Source: an uncultured bacterium (GTDB taxonomy: Bacteria > Verrucomicrobiota > Kiritimatiellia > RFP12 > UBA1067). From it: DNA of 41,816 nt. Below the pieces are notes generated by a model. It made no database searches. It had not been told where the DNA came from and saw only the letters and a program-made list of their open reading frames with translations. Below are positions 1 to 7,860 of the stretch, piece by piece. Numbering within the stretch: the stretch's first letter is position 1; every line of letters starts with the position of its first letter. The DNA is taken from positions 1 to 41,816 of the forward strand of contig CADCOC010000015.1 in NCBI GenBank assembly GCA_902802945.1. Direction: 5' to 3'. A program made the translations under genes and the position numbers.

Positions 1-1
1 C

Positions 2-316
2 GCGACCGAGAACGGCTACGGCAAGCGCACGGAGTTCAGCGCCTACGAGCGCAAACACCGCGGTGGCATGGGCGTGACGGCCATCAAGGGGGCGGACCGC
101 AACGGACACGTGGTGGCCGCGCACGCGGTGCGCGACGACGAGTCGATCATCTCCATCACCTCCGATGGCCTCATGGTACGCCAGCGCGTGGTGGACATCA
201 CGGTGGTCGGACGCAGCGGCATGGGCGTGCGGCTCGTGCGTCTCACCGAAGGCGCCACGCTCGTCTCGCTCTCCGTCGCGGAGTCCGAGCCCGACGAGGA
301 GGAGGCCGCGCAATGA
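2..316 (+). CDS. gyrA: DNA gyrase subunit A, C-terminal end (partial)
   Basis: The reading frame is open from the window edge and encodes the last 104 residues. The sequence matches the end of the GyrA beta-pinwheel domain, which wraps DNA next to the cleavage site of the A2B2 gyrase. Visible features are the blade pattern around HRGGMGVTAIKG, the string SDGLMVRQRVVDI and then VGRSGMGVRLVRL, followed by a short acidic tail (EPDEEEAAQ). Acidic tails of this type are known to modulate GyrA wrapping. ParC has the same fold, so a topoisomerase IV subunit cannot be fully excluded from this fragment. The stop overlaps the start of the cysteine synthase gene by four bases (ATGA), so the two are probably translationally coupled. 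Confidence 0.88.
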   Translation, partial: ATENGYGKRTEFSAYERKHRGGMGVTAIKGADRNGHVVAAHAVRDDESIISITSDGLMVRQRVVDITVVGRSGMGVRLVRLTEGATLVSLSVAESEPDEEEAAQ

Positions 317-1242
317 TCTGCGATACGGTCCTCGACGCCATCGGACACACCCCGCTCGTCCGCCTCCACCGCATGGTCAAGCCCGGATCGGCCGAGGTGC
401 TGGTCAAGTTCGAGGCGCTCAACGTGGGCGGCTCGATCAAGACCCGCACGGCCTACAACATGATTCTCGAAGCCGAGCGCGAGGGGCTGTTGAAGCCCGA
501 CTCCGTGATTGTGGAGCCCACAAGCGGCAACCAGGGCATCGGTCTCGCGCTCGTGGGGGCGGTGCGTGGCTACCGGACGGTCATCATCATGCCAGACAGC
601 GTGAGCGAGGAACGCCGCAAGCTCATGCGCCACTACGGCGCGGAGGTGGTGCTCGTACACGATGCGGGCAACATCGGCGACGCCATCGCCGAGTGCGTGC
701 GCAAGGCGGAGGAGATGCAGAAGTCCGATCCCCGCGTGTACGTGCCGCAGCAGTTCTCGAACCCCGCGAACCCCATGGTGCACCGCCACCACACCGCGCT
801 CGAGATCATGGAGCAGGCGGCGCGTCCGATCCACGGCTTCTGCAGCGGCATCGGCACAGGTGGCACGCTGAGCGGCATCGGCGAGGTGCTGAAGGCGCAG
901 AATCCCGGCATCGAGATCTGGGCGGTCGAGCCCCAGAATGCCGCCCTTCTCGCCGGTGGTACGATCGGCACGCACCTCCAGATGGGCATCGGCGACGGGC
1001 TCATTCCGGACAACCTCAACACGAAGATCTACTCGCACATCTGCATCGTGTCGGACGAGGACGCGCTCAACACCTCGCGAGACCTTGCGCGCAAGGAGGG
1101 TCTGATGGTGGGAATCTCGGCGGGCACGAACGTGTTCGCTGCATTGCAGCTCGCGCAGAAGCTAGGTTCCGGCAAGACGGTCGTCACCGTGTTGCCCGAC
1201 ACGGCGGAGCGCTATTTCTCAACTCCCCTGTTCGATGAATGA
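313..1242 (+). CDS. cysK: Cysteine synthase (O-acetylserine sulfhydrylase)
   Basis: This 309-residue protein is a full-length fold-type II PLP enzyme that makes cysteine from O-acetylserine and sulfide in the cytoplasm. The PLP lysine is K43 in NVGGSIKTR, where most CysK proteins read NPxxSVKDR. The substrate loop PTSGNQGIG is at about 69-77, and the phosphate-binding GTGGTLSG is at 181-188. The C-terminal region contains the usual GISAGTN. The start is fixed by the 4-bp overlap with gyrA. It overlaps the next gene by 8 bp, so it is the second gene of a gyrA-cysK-bat-like transcription unit. A cystathionine beta-synthase-like or CysM specificity is possible, but there is no CBS domain and the length fits CysK. 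Confidence 0.92.
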   Translation: MICDTVLDAIGHTPLVRLHRMVKPGSAEVLVKFEALNVGGSIKTRTAYNMILEAEREGLLKPDSVIVEPTSGNQGIGLALVGAVRGYRTVIIMPDSVSEERRKLMRHYGAEVVLVHDAGNIGDAIAECVRKAEEMQKSDPRVYVPQQFSNPANPMVHRHHTALEIMEQAARPIHGFCSGIGTGGTLSGIGEVLKAQNPGIEIWAVEPQNAALLAGGTIGTHLQMGIGDGLIPDNLNTKIYSHICIVSDEDALNTSRDLARKEGLMVGISAGTNVFAALQLAQKLGSGKTVVTVLPDTAERYFSTPLFDE

Positions 1243-1612
1243 CGAAGACCAGAATCTCGCCGAGGAGCGTCTGCGCCTTGAGCGAGAGGCAATAGCCGTA
1301 GAGCGCGAACGCCTCGCGGCAGCGCGGGCGCACGCAGAGGCAGAGGCTGCCCTGCTGCTGCGCCGGCGTCGTCCGGTGCTGGTCTTCGTGAGCATTGTAC
1401 TCCTTGTGCTGCTCTCCGCCACGGGCGGATTCCTTGGCGGCGTGGCCGTGACGGAGAGCCGCCAGAACCGCGAACGCTCTGAACGCCTTGCTAAGGCGCT
1501 CTCGCAGATCAACGCCACCGTTTCCACGAACGCGCCATCGGCGCTTCCCGGCACGGGCCTCCCCGCTACATCGGCGCCGCACCGCAACGTCTCCGTCGTC
1601 GTAATCCAGTAG
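1235..1612 (+). CDS. Small membrane protein with N-terminal coiled coil
   Basis: This 125-residue protein is not recognised as a named family. Residues 1-45 are almost all Glu, Arg, Ala and Leu in a heptad-like pattern (EERLRLEREAIAVERERL), which predicts a charged cytoplasmic coiled coil. An RRRRP stop follows, then one transmembrane helix at about 49-71 (VLVFVSIVLLVLLSATGGFLGG). The remaining ~50 residues are Ser/Thr/Pro-rich and probably outside the membrane. The start overlaps the end of cysK by 8 bp, and the next gene begins 2 bp after the stop, so it is embedded in an operon with the BatD-like proteins. A role alongside them in the envelope is inference only. Confidence 0.7.
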   Translation: MNDEDQNLAEERLRLEREAIAVERERLAAARAHAEAEAALLLRRRRPVLVFVSIVLLVLLSATGGFLGGVAVTESRQNRERSERLAKALSQINATVSTNAPSALPGTGLPATSAPHRNVSVVVIQ

Positions 1613-1614
1613 CC

Positions 1615-3678
1615 ATGAAAAAGACGACGCAGCTTCTCATCTTCTCCACAGCCGCCCTCGCGCTGGGTGCGACGGAGCCGGCGCTTGAGATCGTCGCCAC
1701 TTCAACAAACCTAGTCGTGACGGAGCAGGTGCAGGTGTCGCTCGTGCTGCGCCTTCCACCAGTGCCAGGCGCGTATGCTGACGCCCAGGCTCCGTTCATC
1801 AACAAGCGCCCGCCGCATGTCACGTGTCCGTTCCTCGAAGGCGAATGGAAGGACGATTCCATCGACCGCGGCGATCCGCGCGCGCCGCTCGCCCCTGAGC
1901 AGATGCCGCGACGCGGACGACAGGGCCCCGCCTTCACGCTAAACAACTACGTCACGGACAGCATCTTCTCGGCTATGGACGATCCGTTTGACATGGATCC
2001 TTTTAGCCATTTCGGACCCAAGCGCCAGCTCTTTCCGTTCACGGTTGCGCGGGAGACGGACAAGGGATGGCGTTTGACGGCAGCTGTCGCACCGTGGCGC
2101 GCCGCCGCGCCAGGAAAGGTACGGCTTCCGCCGGTCACGGTGGAGGTCCCCCTGATTACCGGCGTCAAACGCGGACGCGACCAGTTCAACCGCGCCGTTG
2201 ACGTGCCGCTTTTCTCCAACGTCGTGTTGCGCACGGCTCCATTTACGCTCACTGTAGCAGAGCCGCCGGCAGAGGGGCGTCCGGCGTCATGGTGCGGTGC
2301 GATAGCCTCCAACCTCACGGTAAAGGCGTCGCTTGACGCCCGTGTGTGTACGGCGGGCGACCCGCTCACTCTCACGCTGGAAGTAGCAGGCGCCGCCAAT
2401 CCGTCGCTGGTCCATCCGCCAGACTTCTCCAACGCGCTCACCGGCTCCGTTTTCCGCATTGACGCATCGTCGTTGAAGACCGAGACTCTGAGCGGTGCGC
2501 GCCGGTTCTCATGGCGTGTGCGCCCTGTTAAGGCCGGGACTGTGGAATTCCCATCCCTGCCCGTCTCCTACTACGACCTCGACCGGCGCGCCTACATCAC
2601 GCGCACAACGGATACCATCCCCATCCAGGTGAAGGCCGGCCTTCAGGTGGTGCTAACGGATGAGAGCAGCGGAGAGGAGTTCCCGATGCCAGACGGCATC
2701 GACCTGGATCCGCGCGGCGCGGAGTGTCGTCCGTTCCTGCCCCACCTTGCCCTCGCCGTGCTGCTGTTCCTCGTTCCGCCGGTGCTGTTCATCTGCATCC
2801 GGCTCGCGCCGCCGGTGCGCCGCCGCATCGCTGCGAGCAACGCCGCATACCGCAAGTCCCGCGCGTTCGGCGTATGCCGCCGTGCGCTTAAAAGCCGGAA
2901 CGCCGAACGCCGCGCAGCCGCGATCCGCACATTCTTCACAGTGCGCTACGGCGTGAACGGAGCGGCCGTGACGGAGGCCGACGCGCAGCGCCTCATGGCG
3001 TCAGATTACGCTGAGGAGGACATCGCCCTCATCGTGACGAACCTCCGTACGCACGACGCCCAGACCTACTCCGCGAAGCCCGGCGCGGGCGCGATCGCCA
3101 TATTGCTCGCCGCGGGGCTATGCCTTGGAGGAACGGCGCTTGCGGAGGTGGACGCGGCGCGCGCCGCGTTCTCATACCAGCGGGCCTCCGCGCTAGCCGT
3201 ACAGGCAACGGACGAGGCGGGCTTCCGCGTGGCGGCGGACGCATACCGCGCCTGTCTTGACGCGGGGGCGGATAACGCATGCATCTACCAGAACCTCGGC
3301 GCATGTCTGCTCCTTGCCGGCGACACGCGCGGTGCGGTCGCGGCTTTCGGCTGCGCCGAACGGCGCGGCGGCGAAACTCCATCCACGGCACGCGGACTGA
3401 AGGCCGCGCGCGCGAAGCAGACGAACAATCCGCGCGCGGAGCTGTCGCCAGCGCGCATTTTCCTGAAGCCGCACGTGAGCTGGAGCGTCGATATGCGCCT
3501 CTTGTGTGCCGCTGGGCTGTGGGCGTTTATGTGGCTGGTCGCGCTGCTGCCCGTCGGCGCGGTACGTCGCTTCCTGCTGACGGCGTGTCTTGTCGCGTTC
3601 TGCGCAGCTGCAATCTCCGTAGGCGTGTCGCTAGTGGAGGAACATCACGTGACGGAGGTGCTCCATGTGCAGGAATAG
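1615..3678 (+). CDS. BatD-like envelope protein fused to BatE-like TPR region
   Basis: This 687-residue protein starts with a signal peptide (MKKTTQLLIFSTAALALGA). The periplasmic part, about 25-370, has the tandem beta-sandwich pattern of BatD (repeated LTLTLEVAG and FSWRVRPVKAGTVEFPSLPVSYYD). A transmembrane helix lies at about 377-397, followed by a basic cytoplasmic segment. A second hydrophobic stretch at ~490-508 leads into a TPR-like region at ~515-585 (YQNLGACLLLAGDTRGAVAAF), and two final helices lie at ~626-648 and ~652-673. BatD and BatE act in envelope complexes with von Willebrand A proteins and MoxR ATPases, none of which are in this window. The TPR-TM-TM end is like BatE but lacks its usual terminal SH3 domain, which appears at the end of the next gene. 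Confidence 0.78.
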   Translation: MKKTTQLLIFSTAALALGATEPALEIVATSTNLVVTEQVQVSLVLRLPPVPGAYADAQAPFINKRPPHVTCPFLEGEWKDDSIDRGDPRAPLAPEQMPRRGRQGPAFTLNNYVTDSIFSAMDDPFDMDPFSHFGPKRQLFPFTVARETDKGWRLTAAVAPWRAAAPGKVRLPPVTVEVPLITGVKRGRDQFNRAVDVPLFSNVVLRTAPFTLTVAEPPAEGRPASWCGAIASNLTVKASLDARVCTAGDPLTLTLEVAGAANPSLVHPPDFSNALTGSVFRIDASSLKTETLSGARRFSWRVRPVKAGTVEFPSLPVSYYDLDRRAYITRTTDTIPIQVKAGLQVVLTDESSGEEFPMPDGIDLDPRGAECRPFLPHLALAVLLFLVPPVLFICIRLAPPVRRRIAASNAAYRKSRAFGVCRRALKSRNAERRAAAIRTFFTVRYGVNGAAVTEADAQRLMASDYAEEDIALIVTNLRTHDAQTYSAKPGAGAIAILLAAGLCLGGTALAEVDAARAAFSYQRASALAVQATDEAGFRVAADAYRACLDAGADNACIYQNLGACLLLAGDTRGAVAAFGCAERRGGETPSTARGLKAARAKQTNNPRAELSPARIFLKPHVSWSVDMRLLCAAGLWAFMWLVALLPVGAVRRFLLTACLVAFCAAAISVGVSLVEEHHVTEVLHVQE

Positions 3679-4735
3679 CATCGTTATCGCCTTGTTCGCG
3701 GCTTTCGCGCTGAGCGCCTCCGCGCAGTTTTTCAGCTTCCCGCGTTCGCGCGGTTTCCAGGAGATGCCGCAGTTCACGGTGTCCGCCACCGCGCATTGCG
3801 AACCAGCCACGCCCGTGGTGGGAGAGCCGTGCGCGGTCATCCTGGAGCTAGACGTCGACCGCAGCGCCGTCGTAGAGCAAGTCAGCGTGAGCGGGTTGCC
3901 CGAGTCAAATGACGGCTTCATCGTGTACGGCGAACTTGAGAACCTGGCGGACGGGAAGTCTGCCACGCAGGGGCACGTCGTCAAGCGCATTCGGATACCG
4001 GTGCGCTTTCTGAAACCAGTTTCGTGCGACGTGTCGCTGACGGTACAGGGAATGATCGGGACGGTTCAGGGTGGTTCGTCGTTCTTCAGCAATTTCGGAC
4101 GGAGGCTGAATCCTCTGCGCTTTGACGCGCGGTCGATTCCGAAGGACGGCCGTCCTGCGGACTTCTCCGGGGCTATCGGACGGCGATTCAGCATCAAACA
4201 GACCCTTGACCGCGACCATGTGCGGCCAAATGACCTGGTCACCGCCACCTACACGCTTGATTTCGACGGGTACTGTCCGTCAAACATCTTCCCCAACGTC
4301 GAAAACCTCTCAAGCGAGTTCAAGGCATACGAGCCGAAGGAAACGTCACGCACAAGCCGCCGCGTGGTCTGGACGCAAAACCTTGTACCGCGTACAGCGC
4401 AGGCCACCAATACCTCATCCGTCTCCGTCAACTATTTCAACCCGAGCACGAAACGCTATGAAGTGGCGCGCGCGAACCCGCTCAAACTCACATTCGTCTC
4501 CGCCGAGGCCGCAAGCACGGAGAACACGAGCGTGACGGTGACGGACTCCGTGGATGCGAAGAGAAATTCTTCCGATACTTCCGCCGCCTCCCCCGTGGTG
4601 GTGCTGCGCTTCGCCCCGTCAGACTCCTCGCCGGTCGTCGCAACTCTCCCGCCCGGAACGCCTGTGAAGGAACTCGCAACGCGGAACGGTTGGCGCCGTC
4701 TTGAGACGCCGCGCGCAATCGGCTGGTCGAAGTAG
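3665..4735 (+). CDS. Second BatD-like protein with C-terminal SH3b domain
   Basis: This 356-residue protein has a signal peptide (MCRNSIVIALFAAFALSASA) and a BatD-type beta-sandwich region. Hallmarks are VRPNDLVTATYTLDF at about 190 and VWTQNLVPRTAQATNTSSVSVNYF at ~235-260. Residues ~311-356 form a bacterial SH3-like domain (VVVLRFAPSDSSPVVATLP, then NGWRRLETPRAIGWSK). There is no transmembrane helix after the signal peptide, so it is probably periplasmic. The ATG lies inside the end of the previous gene (14-bp overlap), which favours coupled translation. The SH3 domain is the piece missing from the BatE-like tail of the upstream protein, so the two proteins together carry a full BatD+BatE domain set. 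The gene converges on the U32 gene with an 11-bp gap. Confidence 0.75.
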   Translation: MCRNSIVIALFAAFALSASAQFFSFPRSRGFQEMPQFTVSATAHCEPATPVVGEPCAVILELDVDRSAVVEQVSVSGLPESNDGFIVYGELENLADGKSATQGHVVKRIRIPVRFLKPVSCDVSLTVQGMIGTVQGGSSFFSNFGRRLNPLRFDARSIPKDGRPADFSGAIGRRFSIKQTLDRDHVRPNDLVTATYTLDFDGYCPSNIFPNVENLSSEFKAYEPKETSRTSRRVVWTQNLVPRTAQATNTSSVSVNYFNPSTKRYEVARANPLKLTFVSAEAASTENTSVTVTDSVDAKRNSSDTSAASPVVVLRFAPSDSSPVVATLPPGTPVKELATRNGWRRLETPRAIGWSK

Positions 4736-4746
4736 TGCTGATTTAT

Positions 4747-7026
4747 CTAGGCGTCCCAGCTGAGGTCGAGACGGCGGGGGGCATTAGCTGGGGGTGTGAA
4801 ACGGCGCGGCACTTTGCGCGTGGTGATCCAGAGTCCATCCAGGGGAAACACTGTGAAGTCACCACCCGTGCAGTCGGCGGCGGGTTGCGTGAGGGAAATG
4901 AACAGCGGCGTGGACTGCTGCTCCAGGCATTCAACGGGAAGCGGACACGTGGCTAGAAACTCTAGGTTCTCCTGTGTGTTCTCAGGCGACGCGACTGCGC
5001 GCGTGACGCCGAGGTCAATGAGCTGAGCAATCGCTGCGCGGTTGAACGCATAGAGAGTCCAGTCTGCGGTGATGTCCAATACACCCGCTTGACGCAGAAT
5101 GCGCAGTGTGGCAAGGTCGCTCGCCTCCCAGCGCGTGAAGCCGGTGCGGACAAGGTGCTTGACTGAAGTACGCAGTGCGTTTACGTCGCGTTCATGCGTG
5201 AATACGGGAAGGGCAAGTCGTAGGGGAAGGCCGGCGAACGGTGCAAGCGCGGCTTCGGCGTCGCGACCTGAACGGTGTCCGATCGCCAACACGATCTCGT
5301 TGTAGCGCGTGGCGTCGGCGGGTATTGGCTGGTCGAGGCGCTGCTTGAGGACGGCGTGCACAGGTAGGCCGCGACAAGCGCGGCCCTCCCGGTAGGGCGC
5401 GATCACCGAGCGCGCCGCTTCTGGTAGACCGCGACAAGCATGTTCCCCCTGGTAGGGCGCGATCACCGAGCGCGCCGCCGCGATTTTCTGCGCTCGCGTG
5501 GCGTCGCGTGCGGCGTCGAGACGTTCCACGAGCTCGCGGCGCAAGTCGTTCAGGAGCGAGGCGGGCGCGAAGAGATGGTCGGGGTCGATCAGCGTGAGAT
5601 TGCGGAGCGACCAGTCCGTGCCGCCCATGCGCGCAAAGGCTTTTTCAACTGCTGCGGCCGTGCGTTCGGGATGCTGTGCTCGCGGGAGGGCCGCGCTTGT
5701 CGCGGCCTCAACGGGCAAGATGCCCGTTGTCCCAGTTGCTGCCGAAACGGAAATGCCGTCTGGCGCAAGCGTTACGGTGAGATCCACGGGCGTTCCTGCA
5801 ACGACCTCCGATGGACGGAACGATGGCACGGGGAAGCGGCGTTTCACTTCGTTCGAGGCTGAGCAGTACACCGTGGCGCCGGCGAGGGGCGGCATGTCGG
5901 CGAGTCGGTCGTCGGGCACGCGCACTTCGATGTCGGAACCTGCCCGGACGTCGAACACGGGCTTGCGCGAAAGGGCGAGGCGCATTTCGGCAATGCCGAA
6001 GCCGAAAGGTTTGCCGCCCGTTACGGCGAACTGGAGCCCGTCGTGACGCTCCAGGGCGCGGTTCGTGTGAAAGCGCAGCCAGGAGCGTCCCTCGCGGTCC
6101 TTCGTAAGTCGTTTGACCGTTCCGACGGGCGTGCCGAGGTGTCCGAGCGAGGTGGGGTCGATTGGATCGTCCGGCGTGCCGTGGATGTAGAGCGACGTGG
6201 TGCGGCGCGAGAACACGGTCTCGAGGTCGGCGCGCGTGGTGGTGACGGGTACGCCGTCGAGCAGCTGGCGGTAGTGGCTCGTGACTGAGGCGACGTAGAG
6301 CGGGGACTTCATGCGGCCCTCGATCTTGAGGGAGGCGACGCCGGCGTCCTTGAGGGCGTCGAGGCAGTCGTCGAGGCGTAGGTCGCGCATGGAGAAGGGG
6401 AGCGTCTTCGCGCCGTCGGCGTTAGTGTAGGGAAGACGGCAGCAGTAGGCGCATTTCCCACGGTTCCCGCTGCGGTTCTTCTCCATTGCCGAGAAGAGGC
6501 AGAGCCCCGAGAGCGAGTAGCAGAGCGCTCCGTGTACGAACACCTCGATCTCCGTTCCGCACCGGCGCGTGATAGTGCGGATTTCCTCAAGCGAGAGTTC
6601 GCGCGCGAGCACGACGCGCGTGAAACCGAGTTCCTTCAGTGCGAGCACGCCTTCGAGGTTGTGGGCGACGAGCTGCGTGGAGGCGTGGAGCTGCAGGGCG
6701 GGGAAGTGGGTGCGCACGAGTCGAGCGACGCCGAGGTCCTGCACGATGAGTCCGTCGGGACGCAACTCGTCGAGTATCGCGAGGCGTTCGATGGCGGCGG
6801 GGAGGTCGGCGTCGTCGATGACAGTGTTGAAGGTCACGTAGACCTTGCGGTCCTGCGGGTGAGCCCAGGCGAGAAGGTCGCGCAACTGGGCGGGCGTGAG
6901 ATTGACGGCCTCCGCGCGCGCGGAGAAGGCGTCGAGGCCGAGGTATACGGCGTCCGCGCCTGCCTGGAAGGCGGCGAGGGCCGTTTCGAAGGAGCCGGCG
7001 GGGGCGAGAAGTTCGATGTCGTGCAT
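4747..7026 (-). CDS. U32 family peptidase / RlhA-like protein
   Basis: The predicted product is 759 residues. The start MHDIELLAPAGS is preferred because the family begins there and a promoter lies just upstream; an ATG at 7101 would add 25 unrelated residues. The N-terminal half is a TIM-barrel U32 domain with the family signature EVFVHGALCYSLSGLCLFS, followed by the cysteine-rich NRGKCAYCCRLPY. Members such as E. coli RlhA and the TrhP type hydroxylate rRNA or tRNA bases with an Fe-S cluster, so RNA modification is more likely than proteolysis. The second half resembles the long DUF3656-type members. Two repeat tracts interrupt the C-terminal half in frame: a doubled 20-residue unit (AARSVIAPY...CRGLP) and TTGILPVEAATSAALP. 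Confidence 0.85.
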   Translation of the reverse strand: MHDIELLAPAGSFETALAAFQAGADAVYLGLDAFSARAEAVNLTPAQLRDLLAWAHPQDRKVYVTFNTVIDDADLPAAIERLAILDELRPDGLIVQDLGVARLVRTHFPALQLHASTQLVAHNLEGVLALKELGFTRVVLARELSLEEIRTITRRCGTEIEVFVHGALCYSLSGLCLFSAMEKNRSGNRGKCAYCCRLPYTNADGAKTLPFSMRDLRLDDCLDALKDAGVASLKIEGRMKSPLYVASVTSHYRQLLDGVPVTTTRADLETVFSRRTTSLYIHGTPDDPIDPTSLGHLGTPVGTVKRLTKDREGRSWLRFHTNRALERHDGLQFAVTGGKPFGFGIAEMRLALSRKPVFDVRAGSDIEVRVPDDRLADMPPLAGATVYCSASNEVKRRFPVPSFRPSEVVAGTPVDLTVTLAPDGISVSAATGTTGILPVEAATSAALPRAQHPERTAAAVEKAFARMGGTDWSLRNLTLIDPDHLFAPASLLNDLRRELVERLDAARDATRAQKIAAARSVIAPYQGEHACRGLPEAARSVIAPYREGRACRGLPVHAVLKQRLDQPIPADATRYNEIVLAIGHRSGRDAEAALAPFAGLPLRLALPVFTHERDVNALRTSVKHLVRTGFTRWEASDLATLRILRQAGVLDITADWTLYAFNRAAIAQLIDLGVTRAVASPENTQENLEFLATCPLPVECLEQQSTPLFISLTQPAADCTGGDFTVFPLDGLWITTRKVPRRFTPPANAPRRLDLSWDA
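5363..5482. repeat. Tandem 60-bp duplication inside the U32 gene
   Basis: Two 60-bp units (5363-5422 and 5423-5482) follow each other. Their second halves are nearly identical (GGTAGGGCGCGATCACCGAG shared). The first halves carry an intact (5366-5391) and a degraded copy of the GC-rich core also found at 5681 and 16292. The period is a multiple of three, so the minus-strand protein simply gains a repeated 20-residue string. Confidence 0.9.
5681..5728. repeat. 48-bp palindromic coding repeat, copy 1
   Basis: This block begins CGCGGGAGGGCCGCGCTTGT and ends with the hairpin AACGGGC-aagat-GCCCGTT. The reverse complement occurs at 16292-16339 with three mismatches, all in the loop of that hairpin. 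Here it lies in frame in the U32 gene and encodes the string TTGILPVEAATSAALPR. The inner part, GGCCGCG acaag CGCGGCC, is itself palindromic. Confidence 0.92.
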
Positions 7027-7036
7027 GTCGGCGGTT

Positions 7037-7045
7037 ATTTTACCA
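7037..7045 (-). promoter_or_regulatory. Extended -10 promoter for the U32 gene
   Basis: Read on the minus strand, the sequence is TGG-TAAAAT, an extended -10 box, and the ATG lies 10 bases further on. Transcription starting about seven bases after the box would leave a leader of only a few bases. No clear -35 box or ribosome binding site is visible. Confidence 0.45.
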
Positions 7046-7068
7046 TAATTTCCCAAGGTCGGCACATC

Positions 7069-7097
7069 TTGCGTCCGAAGGGGATATTTGCTAAACT
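7069..7097 (+). promoter_or_regulatory. Sigma-70-type promoter for the Bax-inhibitor gene
   Basis: The -35 box TTGCGT (7069-7074) is separated by 17 bp from the -10 box TAAACT (7092-7097). A purine-rich ribosome binding site (GAAAGGAAAA, 7111-7120) precedes the ATG at 7126. Confidence 0.6.
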
Positions 7098-7125
7098 TCA
7101 CACACGCAAAGAAAGGAAAAAGACT

Positions 7126-7842
7126 ATGGTTGACTTTGACAATCAGTTTGAGAAGCCCGCATACGAGACAGGTGCGCGGCAGACGCAGATCGCGACGGTG
7201 TTCAAGCTCGCGTACGGATGGATGTGCGGGGGGCTCGCGCTGTCGGGCCTCGTCGCCTGGTACACGGCGACAAGCGGCCTGTGGCAGAAGGTTCTGATGG
7301 GTCCGGGGCTGTGGGTATGCATCATCGCCGAAGTCGCGATGGTGTGGATCCTCTCTGCCTCGATCCGCAAGCTCTCCGTTGGCGCGGCGTGTCTGATGTT
7401 CGTGGGGTATGCAGCGCTCAACGGGCTCACGCTGTCCGTCGTGTTCATCGCCTACGAGATCGCGCTCGTGCAGCGGGTGTTCTTCATCACGGCCGCGATG
7501 TTCGGCGGCCTTGCCGTGTTCGGAACGATGACGAGGTCCGACCTTTCACAGATCGGCTCTATCTGTGGTATGGCTCTCTGGGGCCTCATCGTGGCGGTGG
7601 TCGTCAATATGTTCTTCCACAGCACCGGTTTCGACTGGATCGTCTCGTTCGCCGGCGTGCTCATCTTCAGCGGACTCACGATGTGGGATGCCCAGAAGAT
7701 CAAGCTGCTCGCGCAGCAAGAGGGTGCGCTGGACTCCGCCACGCGCCACAAGGTGGGCCTTATGGGCGCGCTGGAGCTCTACCTCGACTTCATCAACCTG
7801 TTCATCTACCTTCTCCGCATTATGGGTCGTAGCCGCGACTAG
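7126..7842 (+). CDS. Bax inhibitor-1 / YccA family membrane protein
   Basis: The product is 238 residues, the usual family size, with seven hydrophobic helices. Recognisable segments are the N-terminal QTQIATVFKLAYGWMCGGLALSG, the middle GYAALNGLTLSVVF, FFITAAMFGGLAVFGTMTRSDLS, and the C-terminal GLTMWDAQKIK and GALELYLDFINLFIYLLRIMG with conserved acidic residues. Characterised bacterial members (YetJ, YccA) act as pH-sensitive Ca2+ leak channels or interact with FtsH; which applies here is unknown. The ATG at 7126 has a good ribosome binding site and a promoter. An upstream in-frame extension to 6532 runs through the divergent gene and is not real. The next gene starts 18 bp downstream, probably on the same transcript. 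Confidence 0.93.
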   Translation: MVDFDNQFEKPAYETGARQTQIATVFKLAYGWMCGGLALSGLVAWYTATSGLWQKVLMGPGLWVCIIAEVAMVWILSASIRKLSVGAACLMFVGYAALNGLTLSVVFIAYEIALVQRVFFITAAMFGGLAVFGTMTRSDLSQIGSICGMALWGLIVAVVVNMFFHSTGFDWIVSFAGVLIFSGLTMWDAQKIKLLAQQEGALDSATRHKVGLMGALELYLDFINLFIYLLRIMGRSRD

Positions 7843-7860
7843 TCCCATCGCACGCGAGCC

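Noticed and set aside
165..1238. A 357-codon open frame overlapping gyrA and cysK on the same strand
   Set aside because: Its translation is Arg/His/Ala-rich with no domain and lies wholly in another frame of two well-supported genes; such frames are expected at high GC.
5363..5482. CRISPR array
   Set aside because: There are only two units, no unique spacers, the tract lies within a coding gene and no cas genes are present.
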